From: Amblyornis subalaris
Taxonomy: Eukaryota > Chordata > Aves > Passeriformes > Ptilonorhynchidae
Assembly (NCBI GenBank): GCA_018881555.1
Contig: JACAXG010000018.1
Coordinates: 4,773,634 to 4,837,633 of the forward strand
Length of the DNA: 64,000 nucleotides
Reading direction: 5' to 3'
The stretch's first letter is position 1; each line of letters begins with the position of its first letter. Shown piece by piece: positions 25,123-36,500 of this stretch. The translations under genes were made by a program, and so were the position numbers. Under the pieces are notes generated by a model. The model was not told where the DNA came from, searched no databases, and saw nothing but the letters and a program-made list of their open reading frames with translations.

Positions 25123-26645
25123 CTGTAATTCAGACAAAAATAGTGGTAATAGCAGGTATCACACAGTAACTGCAATCAATATAGAGCAAATAATTAAAAA
25201 TCAAACTACAGACTAAACCATCTACTAAGTTACTGAGGTTATGGATTTGGTATATTCTGTCAATAACTGACAACTTTTCTAAGAAAAAGGTATATAACAC
25301 TGTAGATACTGATAGCTAATAATTATTTGGCTAGACTATTAGCTAGGCAAACTACAAGAGAGAGTGCTGAGAGAGAGGTAGGCTCACAAGAAATAAATGT
25401 GAATCAATGCAATGGAAACAGGTTAAAAATGAACACATTTGAATTCCCAGACCACAAATTTACTGTTTCTCACATCTGTTTCCAAAAAGGTTCCACAAAT
25501 GTCAGCAAGGCAAATGAGGGCAACANCTCATCAGGAGGGAAAGGAGGCTTAGGTTTTTTTCCGTTTTACTCAGTTAAGAGCAGAAAAATTTGTATGAACC
25601 ACAAAGGGAAGTATTTCACTGGATGATCAATTACAATGGCAGAAGTTTCTCCAAACTGCTGACTTTAAAACTGCTTAGAGACTGGAAAACATGAAGAAGC
25701 AGATAGATTTTAAGATCTCTCAGGTAAAGACATTTATTCTCCTGCCAAACAGCAAAGCAGCAGCAACTAAAAGGACACTTTCAAAAGCTGGCAGGAGTGA
25801 AAGGGAACGATGCAATGCAATACCCAAACTACCTTTTACACTGCAAGAGCCCCGGGACCAAGAAGCTGGCCCAAGCAGCCCTGGCACAGCCCTACACGAG
25901 GCAATGTGGCTACAAGGGGACAAGCCACAAGCTGGCCATGCTGGTTTCGTCCTGCTGAAAACACAACCCATCCGAAACCGGACCAGGGAGGTGTCTGCGC
26001 ACAGAGATAGACAGCACGGTGGGGGCACATCCCCGGGCTCCTTCTTCCCTGATAAATATNTCTTTTCCTTTCCCAATCTTAGGAGAACTCGTTCTCACAC
26101 TAGTACTTTGAGTACTCTTCTGTTTTACAGATCCACCAGCACAGGGGCAACTTGGTGGCAAAAGGATGAAATCGAGGCTGCATAACTGTCCCGCAAAATA
26201 AGTTACAATTTCTCACAAGATATCAACCATGCTCTAGTTCCAGCTTTGCTGATGCCCTTCCTCACAATCCCTAATTACCAATGGAGCCAAATACAGCAAA
26301 CACCACCATCAGCAGAGTTGCAAATTTCTGCCCTAATTACCAACTCTAAGATGAAAACTATTTTTTTAATTATTATTAACTGCTTGTTAAAGCCTGTACT
26401 TCCTTCTGAAGAATATGAACTACATGCTTGAAAGAAGAATTTGGCTAGATTTTGCAAAAGAATTACTGTTTTCTTTTCTAGCNAGGTGAACACTTCAAAA
26501 ATTACTTGACAGCATACGCTATTTTAAGTTAGATGGAAAAACAGTATTTAAAATAACATTAAAAACGGTTATAGATGTTTCAACAGAAGCAGTGCAGACA
26601 TAGTTAGTTTCTTTTCAAAGCAATACATCTACCATAAGATATTAC

Positions 26646-26672
26646 CTGAAGAGTCAGGACAACATTTTCTGG
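26646..26672 (-). CDS. PROM1: PROM1 coding exon 3 (27-nt microexon)
   Basis: Exactly nine codons, PENVVLTLQ, between acceptor TTCCACAG and donor CTTCAG|GTAATA. It is phase 0 on both sides, so it can be skipped without breaking the frame. It corresponds to human PETVILGLK. In human PROM1 a 27-nt exon in this region separates the two classic splice forms (AC133-1 and AC133-2), so the same optional use is likely here. It sits between the N-terminal ectodomain and TM1, on the extracellular side. Confidence 0.9.
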
Positions 26673-27551
26673 CTGTGGAAGTCAAAACAAATGGAGAATG
26701 TGTATAATACACAGGCAGCATGCACAAAAAACAAATCCCGTGAATAATGAATAATTAAGCATGACTAGACCATAACAATTAACAACACAGAAACAATAAC
26801 AAAAAAGCCACTAAAGTAAACTAATGCACAGAAGCACCATTAAATAATTACGGAAAAATATTTACAATAAAATACATAGCAGCTATTTTCTGGTTTCCAT
26901 GGTGAGTGAAAGGAATCTAGGATTTGTCCAATAAATACTTTGATCTTAAAACAATGACAGACCAGTTACTTCCACATTGAGCATCTATTTCACATAATTC
27001 CCAACACATCTCATAGAAGGCATTATTTCGTGGTTTGGTGATTTCTTCATGAATTCCACGTGTCATAACTGATATGATATCCTTGACTAACTACTTCTTT
27101 TCCATGCTTATTTTTAGTTGCTCCAATAGCAGTTTTGGGATCTGAACATATTACACACCAAAGTCACCCTCATTTTTAACTAACCATGTAGAGGTTTAAT
27201 TTAAATTATTCGAAAGTAAAAAAGGCATTCAAGAAAGACTGAAGAAATCTATTTAACAGTTCTTGACTATTTTCTTATCTGTCATACCAGAGAAACACTG
27301 AAAACTAAATATTCAATGGCAGGAATTCCAGAAGAACCCAATTTCCCCTTTGTTTCCACAATGGAAAATGAATTTCTTGTATTTTCCCCTTCATCTCTGC
27401 CTGACACAGCTGATAGTGCTTTTCCCCTTTTCCTAACTGGAAGAGAAGCAGACAAGCTAAAGATGGCAAGACTCCTCAGCCCAAAGTCTGATGTGTTTTC
27501 TCAGCATCACACATATCTTTTTGAAACCTCTACTGTACAGTATTACTTAAA

Positions 27552-27576
27552 ATGTTCAAAATCGTATTTTGAACAT
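27552..27576. repeat. Inverted repeat, 11-bp arms with 3-base loop
   Basis: ATGTTCAAAAT and ATTTTGAACAT face each other around CGT, a perfect hairpin. A further partial copy of the right arm (ATTTTGAACATT) occurs about 75 bases downstream at 27653. AT-rich and intronic; function unknown. Confidence 0.8.
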
Positions 27577-28059
27577 AATAACATATTTTCTCCTGTATTA
27601 ATGGGAGGAAAACAAACGCTTCCCCTCCCTTATAAATATGGTACCAAATATGATTTTGAACATTTCAAGCAAGCAGTCTTCCAGCAGAAGCAAAGCAATG
27701 GCAGCAGCACAGAGCTGGCTCCCCTGAGCTGGCACGGCTCAGCTGCTGGGCTGTCCTGGCAGACTGCTGCCCCTGGCAGGGCACGGGGAGATGTTCACGG
27801 TTAGAGTCCAACTGGGAACACTAAGACACAGCACAGAAGTTGGAAGGGCCTCCTGGGTCACTAACACGTTCTATAAATAGGTTAAAAAAAATGATCTAGA
27901 GGAATGACAGCAGACATTTAACAGGATAAACATGAGAAGCAGATTTCCTGCTCTTGCTACTGAAGGGCTGTTCTCAATGCTTGGTGAGNAAGTCCTCTTC
28001 TCATGTTCATTTGAGCCCCCTTGCTTCGAAGCAGAACTTTCTTCCTGGTGCTTCCTCTC

Positions 28060-28260
28060 CACATATATATTTTAAAAGCATAATCACATCCCTTATCAAC
28101 TCTTTTCCTAAGCTAAGCAAACTCTCCCAGTTTCCTCTGAAGACCCACATGTTTCCCAGACCACCCTAATGGATACTTCCTGAACTCATCCTAGTCTGAA
28201 TTCATTCTCCCTGAATGTGAGTGATCAAAACCACGGGCAAACATTTCTAAGTACTTATCC
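28060..28260 (-). mobile_element. Divergent CR1-like LINE fragment
   Basis: On the plus strand the order of phrases (TCACATCCCTTATCAACTCT, AAGCTAAGCAAACTCTCCCA, CCACATGTTTCCCAGACCAC, TGAACTCATCCTAGTCTGAA) follows the reverse complement of old sauropsid CR1 sequence. Highly diverged, so the borders are rough and the call is tentative. Confidence 0.45.
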
Positions 28261-29650
28261 ACACCCTTCAGCGACATTGACGCTTCTGTATCTCCACTGG
28301 AAATTCCTCCAAGGGTACATCTCCAGCCATGCTGGCCACTTCACAGCTTACACTCACTGAATCTTCTGTCTTCTGAAGGACACTCTACTTGTCTTGACAT
28401 TATTTTCCTTTTCCAAATTTGTTTCAAAGTTTTGCACTGTATTCAGGTCAGAATTTGGACTGATAAATGGCCTGTATCTGTTCTGCTTCTTAAGCACTCC
28501 TAATATATTAACTGCCACCCTATAATCACATCCCCTATGCAGAACTAGTCTCAGATTTCTCATGCCTTATGTACTAGTCTCTAAAAACTATATTTGTGGT
28601 CATGGATACCACCTGTTGCGTAAAGGTTTTGTCCTGAGACTCTTACCCTAGGCGTGCAGGAACAATCTGTGATGCACCACTCTCTAGAACTCCACCAAAC
28701 CAGCACAAGGGATCGGCAAGAATCACTTGATGCAGCATAACAACAATACCCACACACCAGGATGTCGTGCAGAGGTTATCACGCTACTGGACAAATAGGC
28801 TTGTTGTCAGGAAGACATGGAAGCACAAGGCTTTCCCCCTTCAAATCCCAAAATCAATCAGGCCACCCTGCTCCATGGCAATAGCTCAGTGTCTGCATGC
28901 CAAGTGCCACACCCCTCCTCCTGAAAGGTACACCATACTGCAGGGAACAGAAGCAAGTTGGTCACATGAAGTAACTTGTCCATTGCCTGGGCACAGTTAA
29001 ATTCCTACTGCAGAAACTCAACGCATGGTACTGGTTCCGAAGTGGAACACTGTGCTCCAGAACAGCCTAAAAATCAGATGCACATTCCATTGCATGTTCT
29101 TGCTACAAGATATCCTAAGAATTTCCACTGTTATAAGATATTCAAAAACCTAAAGAGATAATGGAAAACATCCTTCATATGATTAACACACTACATAAAA
29201 TAAAATATACTTTATAAGTAGGCTATGGAAACTTTGTTTTACAAAGAACCAGAACCAGCATATAAATTCAGCTTTTTGAAGACAATAGGTGAAGCTTACA
29301 TGAGAGCTAAGCACTAATGGTTCTCTCTAGGTTTTTCTAAATAAAAGCAGTATTTTTCAATACAAAGAGCCTCCAGTCTTTGTGCAACCATCACATTACA
29401 GCTAGACTTTATAAGCCAGCCTTAACTATGAGTAGTTTCTCTACAGTGGCTTATGAAATTTTCTTTGTAATTGTTTTTGAGAGGTTTTGGTCCCACATTT
29501 TTCACGAAACCATCACACTTGTTATTCAAAAATTCCATATTTGTATCCTGTTCATATAGTTTTAAACTACTAATTCCTGTTTTAGAAACAAAACTGAATG
29601 TCAAAGAAATAATTTTCATTATTTTATGCAAATACACATAGACAATTTAC

Positions 29651-29709
29651 CTTTTGATAATCGCCCTGTGTATTTCCAAACTGCTGCTGTGCTAGTTTTC
29701 TGATGAGAT
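29651..29709 (-). CDS. PROM1: PROM1 coding exon 2 (N-terminal ectodomain)
   Basis: 59 nt, residues 74-93. The acceptor CTTATTTTCAG and donor CAAAAG|GTAAAT bound it. With the G carried over from exon 1 it reads DLIRKLAQQQFGNTQGDYQK, aligning with human DTLRKFLQKAYESKIDYDK. It is too short to stand out as an open frame, so its call rests on the splice sites, the exact phase (1 in, 0 out) and the homology. It lies just before the membrane-proximal part of the N-terminal extracellular segment. Confidence 0.92.
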
Positions 29710-30066
29710 CTGAAAATAAGCAAGAATATTCCAGAGTTTTAAACAACATAATTTATAAAAGCAAGAGAGTAGTATGAATTCTACTGTAAGGTAGGCAATA
29801 TGAAATTAAGAACAGAAACCAACAGCACAGGCAAGCATGTAAGTATGTCCCCACAAATCTGTCTAGTAACAACATTTTTAATGAACTGTGTGTTTTATGA
29901 GCTCACAGGAATNCAGCCAGGTTGTCTATCAATTAATCAATTGCCACTGAAATACAGTCACGGTTTTTCTGAGGTCATGCTCTGTACCATAAAATCGTTA
30001 TTAAAACTTCATCACACATATATCAATTACTTGGACAATGTTTTGGGTATCAGCTTTACTTCATGT

Positions 30067-30112
30067 TTATGCCAAGTACATACATGCATAAATATACATA
30101 CATACACACAGC
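30067..30112. repeat. CATA/CACA microsatellite
   Basis: An irregular run of ACATACATGCATAAATATAC-type units followed by CATACATACACACA. Confidence 0.6.
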
Positions 30113-32059
30113 ATTAGATATGTAATGTGCAGAACAAGCATGCTAATGACTTCTTGACTGAAGAGTTCAAGGAAGAAAACCCTTATCTTGCCAACATTAT
30201 CCCAATCTTTTTTCCCTTTTTTATTTTTATATTTTCTTTTTTGATCTCTGGACCAACAGTGAGTATGTACCACCCCCAAAACAAATGAGAAAGCCTAACA
30301 TGTTACTATTTACTCTGAATCCATCCAACACTTACTCTAACACATTCACAATATAAAAAAAAATACAGCAACCACCAAAAAAACAGAGTAGGAATTTAAC
30401 ACAACTAGTGCCACCTTCAGTAAACGTGGCAGCTCCAACAAATGGATCCCCTTTCAAGGACATCACCAGCTTACCCTTATCAACCCCTTATCAATCCTTT
30501 CGATAAACCTAGGGGAACTACGCTGGGAACTGTGGCTCCCAGTCATTTCTGTGACACCCCGCACTTGAAGAAGAGAGGCACCACCAGCTCTGCAGACCCT
30601 CTGCTTCAGAAGAACACCAGCAGCTCTGGGCATGCTCCATGCTAGGCCCCGTAAAGGCAACAGCGTTTGAATGATTGAGAAATAATTGACCGAACTTCTG
30701 GACTTCTCTGGTGAAGAAGAAACACATTAGGAAGGAGCATACCACACCTCAAGGAGGAACTCTTCCCCCCATGTCCATACAGTAGCTACATAACGCTACT
30801 ATTGCCCTGTTTTTAGTCTCCCCATATGCAAATGAACATAGTTGATAAGAATCTCCAGTAAGTTACATAACCTGGGGATCAGTAAAGGACCTGAAGGTGT
30901 AAAGCTGACTGTTCACCTCCCAAGAATCCAACGCCTCTCAGAATTTATTGCAGCACTTGTGAAATATGTTCAGGGAGTTCATAGGAGGCTGTGATCTCAC
31001 TCCTCTCTAACCTCGCACGTGGCTCAGGAAAACAAATTCCTAAGCAAACAGTGTCCATAATCCTCCTTCCCCAACACCCTGCGGTGGGAACGTGGACTCA
31101 ACTGCTCTGCAAATTGAAGAGATCCTGAAGAGTTCCTCACAGAAAACTGCGTCCAAGGAAAGAAAACACACAACAGCAAGGCACCAAATGCATGTTTAAG
31201 GCAGGCAGTCCCTGCAAGGGAGCTGCAGCCAGCAAGACTGCCAATTAAAAAATAAAAATCTGTTAACTCATCACTGAAGTGCCAAGCCACAAATCATTCC
31301 TTGGATGGGGAGTACATTCCAAAACACACACAGAGTGCTGGTAGCAGGTAAGCAAGGACTCTCTATGGTGAGGCAACCTCATTTTGGAAAGACCATACAC
31401 AAAGTACAATATAAGGCTGAATCCCACAATAAGAGAAATAAAACCAAAACGTATGTAGAATAAGCACCTGGGAAGCACAAAAGAGTTACAATCCCTGCAA
31501 TTCCTTTCAAGCTCTGCATCTTGGGAGTCATGAGACTGCTGAAGGAAAGGGCACACACCACTGCATGGGTAATACACAACTGATCCACTGCTGCAGCTAT
31601 GAAACACCTTGCACACTGGGACCAGAAGAGTCCTCCCTGCACTGAGACCAGCCCAGGCAGCATCCATGTTTCTCTGAAAGTTTCAGCAAGAAGGAGATAC
31701 ACACCCAAGTGAGGCAAACTGCACAAACCCCAAGGGTGTTAATTCACACTGGTTGTTAGGTAACATTTCTTTCTTCCTGTTAATATCTATACCATGCAAA
31801 TAAATTTAAGAAATATTGCTGCATAAAATAATAAATGCAATAAATTTTCTTTACAGCTAGATGGCTTTCAGTATACAGGAAAAGAGCTAAAACAACTCTC
31901 TTGTTTACATATTGATTCAACTGTTTAGCATTGTCTGACAGCCACTGATGAGANACTTTGACTAGTTTCAATTAAAATGTGATCGGAAGGAATAAAAAGG
32001 AAAAGCTTTTGTGATCCTCAGTGCATGAAGCAGCACAGGCTGTCTGTGTGTAGGGGATC

Positions 32060-32262
32060 AGATGCAAGAGCCAACTGCCCAGGATGCTGTGGCATCACCC
32101 TCCTTGATGCTACTCTGAAGGCAACCAGAAGAGCCCCCAGCAACCCGCTCTCACTTCCAGGCTGCTCCTAACTTGGATGTTTCATCTTGCTCTGGAAAAC
32201 AGCTGGACTTGATGACGTCTGAAGGTCCATTCCAAAGTGAATTATTCCAAAGTTATCCTGCA
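32060..32262 (+). mobile_element. CR1 LINE 3' fragment (degraded)
   Basis: Contains CCCAGGATGCTGTGGCATC and, further on, GCTGGACTTGATGACGTCTG and AAGGTCCATTCCAA, in the order expected for the 3' end of a bird CR1 in forward orientation (compare the usual GGACTAGATGATCTC...GGTCCCTTCCAACC). Several substitutions and no clear terminal repeat. Confidence 0.7.
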
Positions 32263-32522
32263 ATCATAATGACTTTCTATTATAAATTATTTAGTGGAGC
32301 AGTGAAAACACTGTCAGGAAGCATGTAAGAAAACAAGATTTTATTACTGACAAAAATGTCCTTTGATACATTTCCTACTGTTGGGAATTGGTACAAGAAA
32401 ATCTTAAAAGCATTAGCTTTTCCTGTTAAATAGAAGTTGAAGGAGTTTACCTATTCTCCTAGTTGAGTGCCTGTCCCCATAATAAGTTAAACATAAAAAA
32501 AAATCTCAAACATTACATTACG

Positions 32523-32550
32523 TTTTACACACATCTATACACACACACAC
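32523..32550. repeat. Short CA microsatellite
   Basis: A run of CACACA with two interruptions (CACACATCTATACACACACA). Confidence 0.6.
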
Positions 32551-32584
32551 ATTTATGGCATATGAAAGTAACCACTCAATAGAA

Positions 32585-32720
32585 ACAGGACGGTTGAGGT
32601 TGGAAGGGATCTCTTGAGATGATCCAGTTCCACCTCCCAGGTCAGGCCAGAGCGACCCCCCGCAGGTTACCCAGGGCCGTGTCCAGTCAGGTTTTGAGTA
32701 TCTCCAAGGAGAACAGCCGA
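32585..32720 (-). mobile_element. CR1 LINE 3' fragment
   Basis: The plus strand reads GGTTGGAAGGGATCTCTTGA, GATGATCCAGTTCCACC and CAGGGCCGTGTCCAGTCAGG, then TTTTGAGTATCTCCAAGGAG, which is the reverse complement of the CR1 3' region. Less diverged than the neighbouring copies. It faces the forward copy at 32060 tail to tail. Confidence 0.88.
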
Positions 32721-33439
32721 TACTTAAAAAAAACCAAACAAAAACAACCCAAAACCTGCTCTGATTCCTTGTGATATGCTTAAATTGTTCAGAGTGTTCC
32801 TGAGTCACAGTTTTATTTATACTGTTTCCATATTTTATAGCCTGCAAGTCAAAAAAATTGACAGAAGTCAACCCAAATACACTACGACAAACTTATGCAG
32901 AAAATAGCACTTCATATGTTTTTTCGAAATTTAGCGACTCTAAAGCTTGTTCATCAGAAAGTTTAGGTTTAATAACAAACAAGAAAGCCTGAAAATAGGT
33001 ACAAAAGGTTCACACATGGATTGAATAAGTTTAATAGTAAGAACAATACAGGTTTCATGCACAACACAATTGCTGCTACGACACAGCCCATTTTTTGCCC
33101 TTAATTTTACAGAATGTAGGATTGCCCTGCTGATTAAGATTCACTACTTCTACTAATTTGCATTGATTTTTTAGGAAGTAACATGATGTCTCAGAGTGTT
33201 TTTCTAACCATGCAGCACACTGCAATTGACCAGTCTTCACCATGAATTTATTACTGCAATAGCCTTCAGTATCAACAGGATTAGACATATCCCCAGTTGA
33301 TTTCAAATGACATAGGGAAGCTGTATATATTCCCATAAAAAATATTTTTGGTTTGAACTCAATGTGAGGTTTCCTGCAGTTACTCACTCACATATCTGTA
33401 GGCACAAACAGGCCTTGGTGAATTTGCAGCACCAAGACC

Positions 33440-33516
33440 TCCCTGCTCATGGCAGAGGGGTTGGACTAGAAGATCTTTAAAGGTCCCTTCCAACCCAAAC
33501 CATTGTGATTCTACAA
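33440..33516 (+). mobile_element. CR1 LINE 3' tail
   Basis: Reads GGTTGGACTAGAAGATCTTT, AAAGGTCCCTTCCAACCCAA and ends CCATTGTGATTCTAC: a clear 3' terminus of a bird CR1, truncated to fewer than 100 bases as is typical. Confidence 0.9.
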
Positions 33517-36500
33517 GTTTTACTGTGAATTGATAGTAATCACAGTTACTACTGCAGAGCTTAAGGGTCAAATGGGGAAACATCCTGTGCCAGGTACTGT
33601 GTAAACAGGAACTACATATGGCTACACTGCGCACTGTAGCACAATGAAGAGACACCTCAGCTCACATTTTATTTGGCTGGGATTTTGGTCTGCTTTTATG
33701 AAACACCTTTCCTTCCTAGCTAGAACACATCATCTCTAGCATTCAAATAAGTTTTTATTTACAACTGAATTCAGGTAACTCCACGCAACTCCCTCTTGCA
33801 TTATTTGCATCTTGAGGCTGATTTCTGTTTCAAATATAAGTGTGTCAGGAAGGTGTGATAAAAAGTGGTGTTCTTTATTTTCAAATTAACTGGATTACTT
33901 CCGAAATCTTGGCTTGACCAGCTGTACACATTGTTTCACAGGGCCAGTAATCCAAGGCTTTAGCACAGAACACATTTTATCATTGGGGTTAAAGAGATTT
34001 ACCTTGTGAGGCTCATTTACACAGCTAATTACATTATTGCTTTGCTGTCTCCTTCCTGCTCTCATCATACATGCGAAATGCCATCTGCCCTGGTAAATCT
34101 AACTAGCCAGATGAACTGTTAATTTACCAATGCAATTTGTGAAAAAATATTAAGTACCTCTGAAGATCTCCAGTAAAGAAAACATAATCACTAACTCCTG
34201 CATTGCATGAGTACTGTGTATACATACACTCAATATCTCATTACCCTGGCAAGAAAATGAGGTTATCACTAAGTATGCTTCTTAAAACTCCTCTACAGAA
34301 AGGGATAGCAAAAATAATAGAGATTTAAAAATAAGCTGTTTGGCTATTAAGTACCAACATAAATTAATTACAAATCCTTCTGCCAAGGAAGCTTTTCAAA
34401 TCTAGGGGACAGGAAAATAGTTGGAATAAAACCTTTGGGAATGCTATGCTTCCACTTCACTCAAAAAATTCCATTGAGCCAGCTGTAGTGCAACTCCGGT
34501 ATTAATCAAATTATGCCAGAAATTAATGTATTTTTATGCATAATATAATATATTAGGCTTCTATTCTGAAACGTCTTCAAGCAAGCCAATAAGAACCATG
34601 ACTGAAACATTTATATCACACTAAATGGAGATTTTTTCAGAACAACAGGGGAGAATTACATAGATAATATAAATGATCAATTAATTAATAACTACTTTAT
34701 TGTTATCTCATTCTCATGTATAAAATAGTATTTCAGTCCACTCCTGTTCATCTATAATAGATAGAGTCGATGGACTACATACACACTGAACAGTTCAGAA
34801 CCTCTCTGAAGATGGGTCAATTAGTCTGAAATTAATGAATTAAAATTACTTCAAATTTGTTTTTTTCCTAATTATGAGTCACACTAATGAATATCTCTTG
34901 CAAGGCCAAGAAAACCAGGAAAGCTATATTAACATTTCAGACTTACCAGAGACAAAAACCTTCCAGGTATCTTATAGCACGTTTTAAGGCAAGTTCAGTT
35001 TATTGACGGTTTAAAACACTTGCTTTGACTTGAGTGGGGCTTTGGTTGCTTCCCCAAAGCATGAGCCAACAGCCTCTACCGTGGTCAGATTCGGCTCCCA
35101 TTACAGAACTCTCCTTCGTAAGGTAACCCAGGGCTACCTTTGGTCCCCTTTGCTGTCCCTACCTCCATTATGGCTCTGCTCACTCTTACTGTCCCTAATC
35201 CCAGAGCACTGCTTCCCTCTGGTTCCACTGCAAAGCAAGGTGAGACCTCAAGAATGCTGATGGCTGAAGAATCCACCATGCACATTGGTGCAGAGACTGC
35301 AGACAGGGAGGGCCCTACCCCACTGCTCACCCTGTGCACTCTGTCTGCTATGTGCACAGCAGGAAGAAAACTCACTCTGCAGGCCAAGTGGGAAGTCTCA
35401 CAGACAAGGAGATCTTCCCACTTTCTACACAGTAAGAGATCACTTTAGTCCACAGATAAGGAGTCTAATCCATGCATTTACTCATATAGTCTAGACCCTT
35501 CCTTTCCAACTTCAGATTGAAAAGCTTCACTCTCCTCTTCACAATGTCTTCCTCAGACAGACCTGGGCCATATTCCTCGTCNTTAAACTAAGGAAAACAC
35601 CCTAATCTCCTCAGGTAATTTTTCCTTCCTCTTTTTAGGCAAGGTGTCTCTCTATACAATTCACTTTTTTTTTCCATTGAGTTACCAGGAACATCAGCTT
35701 CCACCTTCCTGTTCCACGCAAGAGGCCATTCAGACTTCTTCCCTTTGAGCACAACCCCTGAACGACACACTGACCTTCCCTTGCTTCTGTAATCCACACA
35801 CAAGATCACCTACTTACATTACAGGGATGGTGAAAGGAAATTCTCTGTTCAACCACCTGTCTATTCATGTGCATTAAAGAAATAATGAACAAAAAATGCC
35901 CTGCCATGCCTTTGGACAAGAAAAAAAGTAAAGCAGGAAAGGAACTTTGCTGCTGTACCTCACCACTAATGTGCAAAACAAAGCCCTAGAACCTGTTATT
36001 CCACAATGCCCAAAACAACTTGATCGAATGGAGGTCAAAACCCAACAAATACATAGTAAATTGCTTAAGTACTTTAACCTCATCTTCTATGGCAACCTGA
36101 CTTGTCACCCTCTTCTGCCTTCAGTATGCACTTTCCTCTCATCAACATGATCATCTTCCATTCCCATTCTTTGACTATGCATTCTTTAATTACATGTTGT
36201 TACCCTACAGCACTCTGGCTGTCACAAAATCCAACAACACATAATATGACACAAGCAAAAACAAGGTAAATACCTTTTTAAGGTCTCGGCAGACTTGTAT
36301 AGCATATGCTGCTTTATTCAGAATTGAGAGGACAACCTACCAGACCACCTAGAAATGCTTATACTGCATGCAGTCCAGGGCAACATGAGAGTGTGCGGGG
36401 AGTAGAGATGCAATATGGAGTAGGTAATGAAGGGATCAACAGCTATAAGCAGGATTGAAGCTGTAGGAGTGGCCTAACAGGGAGAGCTTTAGCCAGAGCA

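Larger units (their letters stand above)
25123..29650 (-). other. PROM1 introns around the microexon
   Basis: Introns of about 1.5 kb and 3.0 kb flanking coding exon 3. A GC-richer block lies at about 25840-26060, and a plus-strand open frame of 162 codons at 27316-27804. A divergent CR1-like stretch is at 28060-28260. None of the open frames shows a known domain. Confidence 0.5.

Noticed and set aside
25691..26185. 164-codon plus-strand frame and overlapping minus frames
   Set aside because: Several overlapping frames in one GC-rich block with ambiguous bases and no recognised domain; more likely compositional.
27825..27870. AAGTTGGAAGGGCCTCCTGG resembling a CR1 tail
   Set aside because: Too short and diverged to separate from chance.
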